DNA of 64,000 nt from CAMTUH01 sp947084935 (GCA_947084935.1 CAMTUH010000002.1:44162-108161); one strand, 5' to 3'; counted from the stretch's first letter, positions 41,128-50,715 are shown. The notes: generated by a model from the letters alone, not told the origin. Numbers and translations: made by a program.

Positions 41128-42095
41128 GGCTTTTTCCTTAGCGATTTAGGCGCTGAACTGAGGGGATGATTAATCATTAACTCTTCCCGATGCGCGTTTA
41201 TAAAATCAGAAGCCGCTTGCACGCGCTTTCCCGGTAATTGTACTTGCAACAATCGTAGCACACCACGGCCCGATGCCACATCAATGCTGTCTTTATTCAC
41301 GCGAATCAAATGGCCCGGTTTCTGCGTGTGGTTTTCATCCAGTGATTCGGCTTGCCAAATACGAAGAGGCTCATTGTGAAAATGTGTATACGCGATGGGA
41401 AAAGGATTAAATGCTCGAATGCGCCGTGCTAATTCAACCGACGGTAACTTCCAATCGATTTTCGCGTCTTTTTTTTGAATTTTCGGCGCGTAAGTTGCTT
41501 TCGCATCTTCTTGCTTAACTGCTTTCGCTTGTACGGCTTCGAGATTATTTATCGTCTGCACCAACAATTGTGCGCCCGATTCCGCGAGCCGATCGTGCAG
41601 TGTTCCTGTCGTGTCTTCAGGCAAAATCTCACATTCCCATTGCGCCAAAATCGCGCCCGTGTCTAACCCCTCTTCCATTTGCATAATCGTCACACCGGTT
41701 TTTTTATCGCCCGATAAAATCGAGTGCTGAATCGGAGAAGCGCCTCGCCAACGCGGCAGTAAAGACGCGTGCACGTTAATGCAACCGAATCGGGGAATTG
41801 TGAGAATTTCGCGCGGGATAATTAATCCGTAGGCTACCACGACAAACACATCGGGTTTTAACTTCACCATCCGATCGTACTCGGAGTGACTCCGCAACGA
41901 AGCGGGCTGAAAAACCGTCTTTCCGAATTTTCCTGCTAATTGCTTCACGATGCTCGGTGTTGTGACTCGTCCACGACCCGCCGGACGATCCGGCTGCGTG
42001 TATACCGCAATAACCTCGTGCTCCGAATTCAGCAAGGCTTCCAGACTCGGGACCGCAAAATCAGGGGTCCCCGCAAAAATAATCCGTAATGACAC
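41121..42095 (-). CDS. fmt: methionyl-tRNA formyltransferase
   Basis: 324 residues. It formylates initiator Met-tRNA with 10-formyl-THF. Landmarks: IIFAGTPDFAVPSLEAL, CINVHASLLPRWRGASPI with catalytic His, GVTIMQMEEGLDTG, and a C-terminal OB fold starting near IRAFNPFP. fmt usually follows def; def is not adjacent here. Confidence 0.96.
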   Translation of the reverse strand: MSLRIIFAGTPDFAVPSLEALLNSEHEVIAVYTQPDRPAGRGRVTTPSIVKQLAGKFGKTVFQPASLRSHSEYDRMVKLKPDVFVVVAYGLIIPREILTIPRFGCINVHASLLPRWRGASPIQHSILSGDKKTGVTIMQMEEGLDTGAILAQWECEILPEDTTGTLHDRLAESGAQLLVQTINNLEAVQAKAVKQEDAKATYAPKIQKKDAKIDWKLPSVELARRIRAFNPFPIAYTHFHNEPLRIWQAESLDENHTQKPGHLIRVNKDSIDVASGRGVLRLLQVQLPGKRVQAASDFINAHREELMINHPLSSAPKSLRKKPC

Positions 42096-42147
42096 CGTAT
42101 CATTCCTTATCTATACCGCTCACCATTGAAAATGTGGACATGCTACC

Positions 42148-42218
42148 GTAGGTTGGGCTGAGCTCTGCGAAGCCAAACACTCAAATCGTTGGGCTTCGCA
42201 GAGCTCAGCCCAACCTAC
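42148..42218. repeat. R2 palindromic repeat (best-formed copy)
   Basis: A hairpin with a perfect stem of about 27 bp: GTAGGTTGGGCTGAGCTCTG... pairs with ...CAGAGCTCAGCCCAACCTAC around a short loop. It lies in the 324-base gap between divergent fmt and dprA. The rest of the gap shows no gene, only a small inverted repeat TTGTAAAT/ATTTACAA near 42345. Confidence 0.85.
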
Positions 42219-42419
42219 GTCTTATTAAGATTCGCAATTTCAATTCGAATCTTGGCAACGCCTAACGAGGATCCACCTCTGACCCGTCCGTGCGGCGTAC
42301 ATCTGTACAAAGCGATAGAACGTATGTAAGCAGAGACCCTTGTAAATTGTCAATCGGATTTACAATTTGTTAATAGCCCCGTATTGCACGCCCCGAACAA
42401 ACTCTTACTATGCTTTAGT

Positions 42420-43565
42420 ATGATTGACATGCACGCCTTCCTGACCCACTGGTACCGACATCAACTCAAAACTCCCGACTGGGAGCGCCTGGTTGAGGGT
42501 GATCTCGCTTGGACACAGCGCCCAAACCACCACGTCCTCACCCTCTCCGATCCCCGGTATCCACCCCTACTGAAAGAAATCAGCGATCCGCCGCCCGTTC
42601 TGTTTTGCATCGGCGATCCGGAGTGTCTGCACCGCACCCAAATCGCCATTGTCGGCAGCCGTAATCCTACGCCCACCGGAAGGGAAATCGCTCATGAACT
42701 GGCGGCCTCGTTGGCGCGTGCGGGCTTTTGCATCACGAGCGGATTAGCGATTGGCATCGATGGCACGGCTCACCACGCCGCCCTTCGAGCGGGTGGTTAT
42801 ACTGTCGCGGTATTAGGAAATGGTTTATCAACGATTTACCCACGCTCGCATCGCCACCTTGCGGAACAAATTGCAAACCACGGCGCCGTTATTTCTGAAT
42901 TTCCCCTCGAAAGCCAAGCGCACGCCTATCATTTTCCGCAACGCAACCGCATCATCAGCGGATTGAGCCGAGGAACATTGGTGGTCGAAGCCACCCGCAA
43001 CAGCGGCTCACTGATTACGGCCCGGTGCGCCCTTGAACAGAATCGAGACGTCTTTGCAGTCCCCGGCTCCATACGAAACCCCCTGTCCAGCGGCTGCCAC
43101 GAACTGATTCGACAAGGGGCTACCCTAGTGGCGTGCGCAGAAGACCTCCTGTCTGAGTGGGGGATTCCTCAATCCCAATCAAGCCCGAAGGAATCGTGGT
43201 GGAGGGAAGAGGAGGAGCCCCATCGGCATCCGCAGGCTGAGCCGCGCCGGCATCACGAGGCCCCTGGGACAGGGATGGCCCAGGGAGCGAAACCTAAGAC
43301 ACGAGGTCGAATTTCGCGGCCTCGTGATGCCAAGACGGCGCAAGCTGAGGAATGCCGGGAGCTCCTCCTCTTCCCTCCACCACACTCACTTGAAGCGGAT
43401 GCCGAAAAACTGATAGAGTGTGTCGGTTTTGAAACAACCTCAATTAATCAAATAATAGTCAGAAGCGGCCTAACTGCCCAACGCGTCACCGCCTTGTTGT
43501 TAAATCTGGAATTACATGGTTATATTAAGGTTGTGCCGAGTGGATACATACGGGTAAGGCAATGA
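42420..43565 (+). CDS. dprA: DNA processing protein DprA with an in-frame palindromic insertion
   Basis: 381 residues from ATG 42420 (42429 also possible). DprA loads RecA on incoming single-stranded DNA in transformation. Rossmann-fold motifs: IAIVGSRNPTPTG, TSGLAIGIDGTAHHAAL, VAVLGNGLSTIYP, SEFPL and FPQRNRIISGLS. The C-terminal winged helix starts near TSINQIIVRSGL. Between them, residues ~258-322 are low-complexity, rich in Glu, Arg, His and Pro, and are encoded by a large inverted repeat (43196-43383). The linker is variable in the family, so function may be retained. Confidence 0.92.
   Translation: MIDMHAFLTHWYRHQLKTPDWERLVEGDLAWTQRPNHHVLTLSDPRYPPLLKEISDPPPVLFCIGDPECLHRTQIAIVGSRNPTPTGREIAHELAASLARAGFCITSGLAIGIDGTAHHAALRAGGYTVAVLGNGLSTIYPRSHRHLAEQIANHGAVISEFPLESQAHAYHFPQRNRIISGLSRGTLVVEATRNSGSLITARCALEQNRDVFAVPGSIRNPLSSGCHELIRQGATLVACAEDLLSEWGIPQSQSSPKESWWREEEEPHRHPQAEPRRHHEAPGTGMAQGAKPKTRGRISRPRDAKTAQAEECRELLLFPPPHSLEADAEKLIECVGFETTSINQIIVRSGLTAQRVTALLLNLELHGYIKVVPSGYIRVRQ
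43196..43383. repeat. large palindromic element translated inside dprA
   Basis: Perfect 23-base outer arms: GTGGTGGAGGGAAGAGGAGG... at 43196-43218 and the complement at 43361-43383. Inner arms also pair, with GGCATCACGAGGC matching GCCTCGTGATGCC perfectly. The hairpin spans 188 bases, and the dprA frame passes through it without a stop. It is unlike the R1-R6 families. Confidence 0.88.
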
Positions 43566-44038
43566 AAGAAGAAAGTGTACTCAATGTACTGATGTACTTA
43601 TTCAAAAACCACATGCACGAAAACTGTGGCCTCGATGCGGGGCAATCTAAGCTCCTGCCCAAACTCGAAGAGCTGGGATTTCAGCGACAAACCATCGACC
43701 AAGCTTTCTCATGGTTGAACAATCTTACCCGCGCCAATTGGGCGCCCTTACAGCTGCCTCGACAAAACTCCCTCCGCGTATTCAGCGATTACGAATGCGA
43801 CGTATTCGATTTGGACTGTCGCCGCTTTTTAATGATGCTCGAGTACCAAGCTATATTGAATCCCCACACCCGCGAATTGGTTATTAACCAAGCTTTGGAG
43901 CTTGAACCCGAAGGGATCGATGTCAGTTTATTGAAATGGGTAACGCTGATGGTCCTATTTAATCAGCCCGATGAAAAACACGCCCTAAGCTGCATGGAAC
44001 TCTTAGTTCTCGATGACACAATAGGTGGTATACATTAA
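43562..44038 (+). CDS. smg: Smg family protein (DUF494)
   Basis: 158 residues. The N-terminus ESVLNVLMYLFKNHM and the tail ELEPEGIDVSLLKWVTLMVLFNQPDEK are characteristic of Smg. Its role is not established; the gene is conserved between dprA and topA in gammaproteobacteria, as here. ATG overlaps the dprA stop by 4 bases (ATGA), so translation is coupled. topA starts 3 bases later. Confidence 0.9.
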   Translation: MKEESVLNVLMYLFKNHMHENCGLDAGQSKLLPKLEELGFQRQTIDQAFSWLNNLTRANWAPLQLPRQNSLRVFSDYECDVFDLDCRRFLMMLEYQAILNPHTRELVINQALELEPEGIDVSLLKWVTLMVLFNQPDEKHALSCMELLVLDDTIGGIH

Positions 44039-44041
44039 ATC

Positions 44042-46342
44042 ATGGCAAAGTATCTGGTAGTAGTCGAATCGCCCGCCAAGGCGAAAACGATTGAGAAATA
44101 TTTGGGTAAAAATTACAAAGTCATGGCGTCTTACGGTCACGTTCGAGACCTCGTCCCCAAAGAAGGTGCTGTTGATCCCGATGATAATTTCAAAATGTAT
44201 TATCAATCCATCGAACGCAATATTCGCCACATGGATGCGATTTCCAAGGCACTCAAATCCTGTGAATCTTTACTGGTCGCAACCGACCCCGATCGAGAAG
44301 GCGAAGCTATTGCGTGGCACGTCAAGCAGCTCCTAGAATCTAAAGGTATTTTAAAAAATAAAGATTTTGCGCGCGTGGTTTTCTACCAAATTACCAAAGC
44401 CGCCGTGCAAAATGCCATCGCTAATCCTCGGGATATTTTGATGGATTTAGTCAACGCGCAACAAGCCCGTCGCGCTTTAGATTATTTGGTGGGTTTTAAT
44501 TTATCGCCGCTGTTGTGGCGAAAAATCCGGCCCGGTTTATCGGCCGGACGTGTGCAAAGCCCCGCGTTGCGGCTGATCGTCGAACGAGAAATTGAAATTG
44601 AAAATTTCAAAAGTCAGGAATACTGGACGGTACACGCAAAATTAAACGCACACGAACAAGATTTTGAAGCGCGCTTAACGGAATTTCAAAATGAAAAAAT
44701 GGAACAATTTTCCATCACGGACGAGAAACACGCAAATGAAGTGAATTCGACACTGAAAAAATCGGCCCAGGGTCGCCTCAACGTCGCTCACGTTACGAAG
44801 AAAGAGCGCAAGCGTCATCCGACGGCTCCCTTTATTACTTCTACGTTGCAACAAGAAGGTGCGCGTAAAATCGGTTTCTCCGCATCAAAAACCATGCAAA
44901 TTGCGCAGCAACTTTATGAAGGCGTGGACATCGGTGAAGAAGGCCCAGCCGGCTTGATCACGTACATGCGTACGGATTCCGTCACGCTGGCCCCTGAAGC
45001 CGTTGCTGAAATTCGCGAATGCATTGTTCATCGCTACGGCAAAGAAAATTTGCCCGACGAGCCCCCCGTTTACAAAACGAAATCCAAAAACGCGCAAGAA
45101 GCGCACGAAGCCATTCGCCCCACTTCAGCGATGCGAACGCCCGACGACGTAAAACCTTATTTAACTACTGATCAACTGAAAATGTACACGCTCATCTGGA
45201 AGCGAACCATTGCAAGCCAAATGATTGAAGCGACGCTCCACACCGTTGCCGTGGATTTAACAACCTCGGACGGGAAAAATACTTTTCGTGCAAATGGATC
45301 TACGATCGTCAATCCGGGATTTATCACCGTTTACCAAGAAGACATCGATGAAAAGAAAAAAGACGACGAAGAAGACAGCAAAATGCTTCCTGCTTTGGAA
45401 GAAGGTGAAGCCATCGACGTGAAAGATATACTCGGTGAGCAACATTTCACGGAACCACCGCCGCGCTACACCGAAGCAAGCCTCGTGAAAGCGCTGGAAG
45501 AAAACGACATCGGCCGCCCTTCAACATACGCCACCATCATTGCCACGCTGAAAAATAGAAAATACGTGGATCTTGATAACAAACGATTTATTGCTACGGA
45601 CGTCGGTCGTGTCGTCAGCCGCTTTTTGACAACGTATTTCACCAAATACGTGGATTACGGTTTCACCGCAAAACTCGAAGACGAGCTCGACGATATTGCG
45701 CGCGGCGAAAAAGAATGGGTCCCGGTGCTACAGGATTTTTGGTCCCCCTTTAAAAAATTGGTGGACGTTACCGAAAAAACGGTGAAACGCAGCGACGTCA
45801 CGCAAGAAAAAATCGACGAGAAATGCCCGAAGTGCGGCGCACAATTATCGATTCGACTCGGAAAACGTGGCCGTTTCATCGGCTGCACTGCATACCCCAA
45901 TTGCGATTACACACGCAATTTAAACGATGATGCTTCCGAGCCACAAACCGTGGAAGGCCGTCAATGCCCCGAATGCCAATCGGCACTCGTGATTAAGATG
46001 GGGCGTTACGGAAAATTTATCGGGTGCAGTAATTACCCCAACTGCAAACACATGGAGCCGTTAGAAAAACCCAAAGATACGGGCGTACAATGTCCCAAAT
46101 GCCGCAAAGGAACTATTCTTCAACGCAAATCCCGACGTGGCAAAATATTTTATTCGTGCGAGCGATACCCCGATTGTGAGTACGCGCTGTGGAATGAGCC
46201 GATCGCCGAAGCGTGCCCGAAATGTGGATTTCCCATACTCACAATTAAGACCACTAAAAAACGGGGAACCGAAAAACTCTGCCCACAACAGAGCTGCAAC
46301 TACCTCGTGCCGTTTGAAAAATCAGAAGGTGAATCGGAATAA
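44042..46342 (+). CDS. topA: DNA topoisomerase I
   Basis: 766 residues. It relaxes negative supercoils. N-terminal Toprim domain (YLVVVESPAKAKTIEKYL, ATDPDREGEAIAWH), catalytic Tyr308 in LITYMRTDS, and PSTYATII. The C-terminal part carries four-cysteine zinc ribbons (CPKCGAQL...CTAYPNC, CPECQS...CSNYPNC, CPKCRKG...CERYPDC, CPKCG...C), the usual tail of long TopA proteins. Normal length is ~770-865. Confidence 0.97.
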   Translation: MAKYLVVVESPAKAKTIEKYLGKNYKVMASYGHVRDLVPKEGAVDPDDNFKMYYQSIERNIRHMDAISKALKSCESLLVATDPDREGEAIAWHVKQLLESKGILKNKDFARVVFYQITKAAVQNAIANPRDILMDLVNAQQARRALDYLVGFNLSPLLWRKIRPGLSAGRVQSPALRLIVEREIEIENFKSQEYWTVHAKLNAHEQDFEARLTEFQNEKMEQFSITDEKHANEVNSTLKKSAQGRLNVAHVTKKERKRHPTAPFITSTLQQEGARKIGFSASKTMQIAQQLYEGVDIGEEGPAGLITYMRTDSVTLAPEAVAEIRECIVHRYGKENLPDEPPVYKTKSKNAQEAHEAIRPTSAMRTPDDVKPYLTTDQLKMYTLIWKRTIASQMIEATLHTVAVDLTTSDGKNTFRANGSTIVNPGFITVYQEDIDEKKKDDEEDSKMLPALEEGEAIDVKDILGEQHFTEPPPRYTEASLVKALEENDIGRPSTYATIIATLKNRKYVDLDNKRFIATDVGRVVSRFLTTYFTKYVDYGFTAKLEDELDDIARGEKEWVPVLQDFWSPFKKLVDVTEKTVKRSDVTQEKIDEKCPKCGAQLSIRLGKRGRFIGCTAYPNCDYTRNLNDDASEPQTVEGRQCPECQSALVIKMGRYGKFIGCSNYPNCKHMEPLEKPKDTGVQCPKCRKGTILQRKSRRGKIFYSCERYPDCEYALWNEPIAEACPKCGFPILTIKTTKKRGTEKLCPQQSCNYLVPFEKSEGESE

Positions 46343-46348
46343 TTGGTT

Positions 46349-46861
46349 ATGGCAAACAAAACAGAAATAAAAAAACCATTTGTTGCAGTTTTGATGGGAT
46401 CCGAGAGTGATGCAAGTACGATGGGCATTACTTTTAAAGAATTAAAAGCGCTAAAAATTCCTTTTGAAGCGCGAATTTTATCCGCGCACCGCACACCGGA
46501 AGACACGGTAAATTACGTCAAAGACGCTGACCAACGGGGTTGTGCTGTTTTTATTGCCGCCGCGGGTCTGGCCGCACACTTAGCCGGCACCGTTGCCGCG
46601 CACACGATCAAGCCCGTGATTGGAGTACCGATGCCGAGCGGCTATTTACAGGGGCTGGACGCATTGCTGTCGACCGTACAAATGCCCGGCGGCGTGCCCG
46701 TCGCCAGTATGGGAATTGGTGAGACCGGCGCTAAAAACGCTGCCATCTTAGCAGCACAAATCATCGCCTTGCACGATGAATCCGTGAGGCAAAATATCCT
46801 CCGTCAGCGCAAAAACAAGCGTGATGCTTTAAAAAAAGCGGATGCTGATTTTCAACGGTAG
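46349..46861 (+). CDS. purE: 5-(carboxyamino)imidazole ribonucleotide mutase
   Basis: 170 residues from ATG 46349. Class I PurE: VLMGSESDASTM, ILSAHRTPED with the catalytic His, and AAAGLAAHLAGTVAAHTIKPVIGVP. It converts N5-CAIR to CAIR in purine synthesis. The partner purK, often adjacent, is not in the window. The gene begins 6 bases after topA. Confidence 0.95.
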   Translation: MANKTEIKKPFVAVLMGSESDASTMGITFKELKALKIPFEARILSAHRTPEDTVNYVKDADQRGCAVFIAAAGLAAHLAGTVAAHTIKPVIGVPMPSGYLQGLDALLSTVQMPGGVPVASMGIGETGAKNAAILAAQIIALHDESVRQNILRQRKNKRDALKKADADFQR

Positions 46862-46932
46862 CCTTCGGAAGAATCGCCGAATCGAGCGGTAACCATTACC
46901 TTTCCACCCCCAATTGACTTAAACTAAACCCC

Positions 46933-47499
46933 ATGGACGATACTCTGATTCAAAGCGTCAACAATGCGATCGCCTCGCTTCGTCACGGTGGCATCATCGC
47001 TTATCCCACGGAAGCAGTTTACGGCTTAGGTTGCGATCCTTTTAATCGACAGGCCATCGAACGGCTCCTGAAAATAAAAAATCGTTCCCCAAAAAAGGGG
47101 TTTATCCTGATTGCTTCCGAATGGAAACACGTACAACGCTTAGTTGAGCCGATTGATCCCAAAGCATTGGCGCGCGTTTTTGCGACGTGGCCGGGACCCG
47201 TGACGTGGGTTTTCCCCGCGAGTCCAGAAGTGCCGGCTTGGGTGCGTGGCGAACACACAACCGTTGCGGTTCGCATCACGGCGCATCCCATTGCAAAAGC
47301 CTTGTGTCAGCGCTACGCACGACCGATCGTATCCACGAGTGCCAATACAGAAGGTCAACCACCGATGCGCGATGAGCGAATGATACGTATGGTCTTTGGT
47401 AACACCATCGACGCCATCGTCGCGGGATCCGTAGGCCCCTCACACCGCCCTTCCGAAATTCGAGACGCAATCACCGGCGAAGTGCTTCGAGCCCGATGA
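46933..47499 (+). CDS. tsaC: L-threonylcarbamoyladenylate synthase
   Basis: 188 residues. YrdC/Sua5 fold: GGIIAYPTEAVYGLGCDPFN, the KxR motif in IKNRSPKKGFILIA, and PIVSTSANTEGQPP. It makes threonylcarbamoyl-AMP for t6A modification of ANN-decoding tRNAs. Length matches short-form TsaC. Confidence 0.94.
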   Translation: MDDTLIQSVNNAIASLRHGGIIAYPTEAVYGLGCDPFNRQAIERLLKIKNRSPKKGFILIASEWKHVQRLVEPIDPKALARVFATWPGPVTWVFPASPEVPAWVRGEHTTVAVRITAHPIAKALCQRYARPIVSTSANTEGQPPMRDERMIRMVFGNTIDAIVAGSVGPSHRPSEIRDAITGEVLRAR

Positions 47500-47545
47500 A
47501 TCTTTAAAAACGGGGAATAGGCGTTTATAACAGAGGAGATTAAAA

Positions 47546-47656
47546 ATGGGTGCAACCATTACTTCATTATTTGTAATGGGGCTAATAACTGGCATTGCCA
47601 TTTTAGGCGCATGGGTCGTTTTATCAGACGATAAACCTCGCACTAAAAAGCATTAA
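47546..47656 (+). CDS. 36-residue single-pass membrane peptide, unknown
   Basis: ATG 47546 with a near-perfect Shine-Dalgarno AGAGGAG 7 bases upstream. One TM helix (TSLFVMGLITGIAILGAWVVL) and a basic tail (DDKPRTKKH). Short genes like this are often missed. It is 46 bases after tsaC and its end overlaps the convergent heptosyltransferase gene by 14 bases. The only support is the ribosome binding site and clean topology. Confidence 0.6.
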   Translation: MGATITSLFVMGLITGIAILGAWVVLSDDKPRTKKH

Positions 47657-48701
47657 ACTCCAGCTCAGCAAACAACGCGTCGCATTTTTGTTTCACGTCA
47701 TCCACGGTGATTAACGCCATCGCTTTCGGCGAATGCACCCGCGTGCGCCAAGAAATTTCAGAGGGATTTTTATTCAAAAAAGCATGCACTGCTTCGGGAA
47801 ATTTATTCACCACCCACTGCCGAGAAAAGTAGGGCCCTGTTTTTTCCGGCGATGCGACGGCATACAAACCGACGACCGGCGTTCGCTGCGCACTGGCAAT
47901 GTGAACGGGACCCGTGTCGGGCGACACCAACGCATCCACTGTTCCCAATAACGCCGATAATTGCTTCAGTGAACTTTTTCCCACTAAATTCAGACAATTC
48001 ATTTTTAATTGTGTGTGAATGGCATCCGATAATCGTTTTTCAGTCGGATTGGGTCCACCCACCAGTACTACATTAAACAACCAGCGTTGATGCAACGCGT
48101 TCAATAATTCCGCGTACCGATCCGCAACCCAATTGCGCTCCGAATTACTTGCTGCGGGACATACCGCCACCCATTTTCCGGGAAACACTTTTAGCTGTTC
48201 GCGCGCCCACTGAAAATCATCGGTGGAGATAGGCAGCTCCCAATCCAAAATTTTATTGGAAATACCAAAAGGTTCTGCAAAACGGAGAAAAGAATCGAGC
48301 AGATGCTCTTCTTTTGCGGCAACGGTTCGATTGACGAATAACCGTTGCCCGTCGCGACTGTGCAAAGCATCGTACCCGTATTTTATTTTTGCGCGAATTA
48401 AAGGACACAATAAATTCGATCGCAGCGTCGCCTGCGGCGCCAACAACACATCAAAATGATACGGCTTAAATTGCTGGTAACACCGCCAATAATCACGAAT
48501 CGATTTCGGCTTATCCATCACGATAAAGCCAACGTTCGATAACCCTTCCACAAGAGGGTACACCGAACGGCTAATAATCCAGTGGATTTGTACGTAGGAC
48601 AAATGATGCTGCAACGCGCGTATCAGCGGAACGGTGAGGCACACGTCACCGAGCGCACTCAAGCGCAACACCGCGATGGATTTAATCGGGTTTCTCTGCA
48701 T
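47643..48701 (-). CDS. lipopolysaccharide heptosyltransferase family protein (GT9)
   Basis: 352 residues. GT-B fold with N-terminal IAVLRLSALGDVCLTVPLIRALQ and C-terminal SPDTGPVHIASAQRTPVVGLYA, typical for WaaC/WaaF/WaaQ transferases that add heptose to the LPS inner core. VVLVGGPNPTEK is the ADP-heptose loop region. Which heptose it adds cannot be told from sequence alone. gmhB, needed for the donor, is 7 kb upstream. Confidence 0.87.
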   Translation of the reverse strand: MQRNPIKSIAVLRLSALGDVCLTVPLIRALQHHLSYVQIHWIISRSVYPLVEGLSNVGFIVMDKPKSIRDYWRCYQQFKPYHFDVLLAPQATLRSNLLCPLIRAKIKYGYDALHSRDGQRLFVNRTVAAKEEHLLDSFLRFAEPFGISNKILDWELPISTDDFQWAREQLKVFPGKWVAVCPAASNSERNWVADRYAELLNALHQRWLFNVVLVGGPNPTEKRLSDAIHTQLKMNCLNLVGKSSLKQLSALLGTVDALVSPDTGPVHIASAQRTPVVGLYAVASPEKTGPYFSRQWVVNKFPEAVHAFLNKNPSEISWRTRVHSPKAMALITVDDVKQKCDALFAELEFNAF

Positions 48702-48715
48702 AATCCGTGATTGTA

Positions 48716-49987
48716 TTATACGTCACCCGGCAATTCCACCACGGCGGACAACCCGCCTTCAGCACGATTTTTCAAATAAACACTGCCATTATGATCTTTG
48801 ATAATGTCTTTCGTTACGGCAAGTCCCAGCCCAACGCCACCCGTATCACGCGACCGCGAACGTTCACCCCGATAAAATGGCTCAAACACACGGGATAATT
48901 CTTTCTCGGCGATGCCCGGCCCGTCGTCTTCAACAGCGACAATGAGCCGATGGTGACTCCGCGAAACATGGACCGTAACGTTTTTCGCGTATCGTGTCGC
49001 ATTATTTAATAAATTGGTCAGTGCCCGTTTCAACGACAGAGGGCGCCCCAGCATTTTTAAACGATGATATTTGCACTGAAAATTGATGTGATGGCCCATG
49101 TCGGCTATGGACTCGCACACGGAACGCGCGAGAGACACCAAATCTAACGGGTGTTTCGCTTCATCGGCCGCATCTTCTCGCGCAAAAAATAAAATCTCAT
49201 TAATCATCGCCCCCATCTCATCTAAATCGGCAATTAACTCATTTTTCGCCGCGGATTCTTCAACAAATTGCGCGCGCAATTTCATGCGCGTGATGGGTGT
49301 TCGAAGGTCGTGCGATATCGCAGCCAACATCTGCGTGCGATTGCGAACGAGCTCTTGAATGCGCTGTTGCATATGATTCATCGCCTGAGCCGCTTCTTGT
49401 ACGACGGAAGGGCCATCGATGGGCACCGGTTGCGTATTTAAATCTTTACTCAAACGCTCCACGGATTCTTTGAAATTTATTATCGGTCGCGTAAATCGAT
49501 TAATAGACCACGCCACAACAATAATCATTCCAAAGATGAGCACTTCTACTGAAAAAAAAGCTAATTGCGTCAACAGAAAATGGGTATAAATCGTCGCATT
49601 AATATTCAACCATTGATCTTTTCGCAATAACATGGAAGCAGCAAATGATTTTCCTTGTTTTTGCAGGGCTTCGTCAATTTCCCAAAACGACACTTCTTGA
49701 AATTTCAACGGAAATCTCGGGCTGCCCGAAACAGATACCTGCAAATCCGGATCGTTCATCGCCGCAATCGCTTTGGCACGCTCGTTGGCAGGTGTTGCTT
49801 CCAACAAATGAACCACGTTGACGATCTTTTGCAGAACGGCATCGCGACCTGCCTCGCGTTCCACCAGGCGATTATCGTTGATGTAAAACGACATCGCGAT
49901 CAAATGAACTATAATGATGACCGTCATAATGCCCAACGCATTTCGTCCACTAAAATGATGGGCAATTCGATCGACTCTTCTCATCAC
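48716..49987 (-). CDS. sensor histidine kinase, EnvZ-type
   Basis: 423 residues. Two TM helices (residues ~18-36 and ~141-165) flank a ~100-residue periplasmic sensor domain. A HAMP domain begins NRFTRPI, the phospho-acceptor is H226 in AAISHDLRTPITRMKLR, and the ATPase domain has NLLNNATRY, VEDDGPGI and GVGLGLAV. The DHp sequence is close to EnvZ. The response regulator gene overlaps its start by 4 bases. The signal sensed is not evident. Confidence 0.93.
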   Translation of the reverse strand: MMRRVDRIAHHFSGRNALGIMTVIIIVHLIAMSFYINDNRLVEREAGRDAVLQKIVNVVHLLEATPANERAKAIAAMNDPDLQVSVSGSPRFPLKFQEVSFWEIDEALQKQGKSFAASMLLRKDQWLNINATIYTHFLLTQLAFFSVEVLIFGMIIVVAWSINRFTRPIINFKESVERLSKDLNTQPVPIDGPSVVQEAAQAMNHMQQRIQELVRNRTQMLAAISHDLRTPITRMKLRAQFVEESAAKNELIADLDEMGAMINEILFFAREDAADEAKHPLDLVSLARSVCESIADMGHHINFQCKYHRLKMLGRPLSLKRALTNLLNNATRYAKNVTVHVSRSHHRLIVAVEDDGPGIAEKELSRVFEPFYRGERSRSRDTGGVGLGLAVTKDIIKDHNGSVYLKNRAEGGLSAVVELPGDV

Positions 49988-50715
49988 TTATATTTCCGTT
50001 GTACTTCGGTCGCCAACACATAACCGCCACCGCGCACGGTTTTTATTATCTGCGGATTCTTTTGATCTTGTTCAATCTTGTGGCGCAGCCGACTGATTTG
50101 AATATCGATACTTCGATCAAACGGTCCTGCCAAACGGTTTTTGGTTAGATCCAGCAAAGTATCTCGACTCAATACTTGATGGGGTCGCTGCACCAATGCG
50201 CAGAGGAGATCAAATTCACCGGTGCTTAGCGTAATTTCTAAATTATCGGGCGAGGTAAGGCGGCGCTCCACCGTATCTAAAATCCAATCGGCAAAGTGAT
50301 ACGCGCATTGCTCTTTGATTGGTGTATTTTCAGCGACCATACTTTGTGTACGCCGTAAAACGGCTCGCGCACGCGCCAATAATTCGCGTGGATTAAATGG
50401 TTTGCTGATGTAGTCGTCGGCACCCATTTCCAAACCTAAGATGCGATCGATGTCTTCACTGATCGCCGTCAACATGAGGATGGGGATGCTCGACGCGGTT
50501 CGAAGGTTGCGGCAAAGCGTGAGGCCGTCTTCGCCGGGTAACATAATGTCGAGAATGATTAAATCAACGGTGTTCTTCGATAATAAAACGTGCATCTCCT
50601 CGCCGTCTTTCGCGAGGCTGGTTTGAAATCCGTGCTGATGCAGAAATTTGCCCAACAAATCGCGGATGCCACGATCGTCATCGACGATCAAAATATGCTG
50701 CGCCATCGTGCTCAT
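49984..50715 (-). CDS. OmpR-family response regulator
   Basis: 243 residues. Receiver domain HILIVDDDRGIRDLL with phospho-acceptor D56 in LIILDIMLPGEDGL and Lys in YISKPFNPREL; C-terminal winged helix with LSTGEFDLLCALVQRPHQVLSRDTLL and RSIDIQISRLRHKIE. Acts as a DNA-binding regulator driven by the overlapping kinase gene. OmpR-like in both halves; targets unknown. Confidence 0.94.
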   Translation of the reverse strand: MSTMAQHILIVDDDRGIRDLLGKFLHQHGFQTSLAKDGEEMHVLLSKNTVDLIILDIMLPGEDGLTLCRNLRTASSIPILMLTAISEDIDRILGLEMGADDYISKPFNPRELLARARAVLRRTQSMVAENTPIKEQCAYHFADWILDTVERRLTSPDNLEITLSTGEFDLLCALVQRPHQVLSRDTLLDLTKNRLAGPFDRSIDIQISRLRHKIEQDQKNPQIIKTVRGGGYVLATEVQRKYK

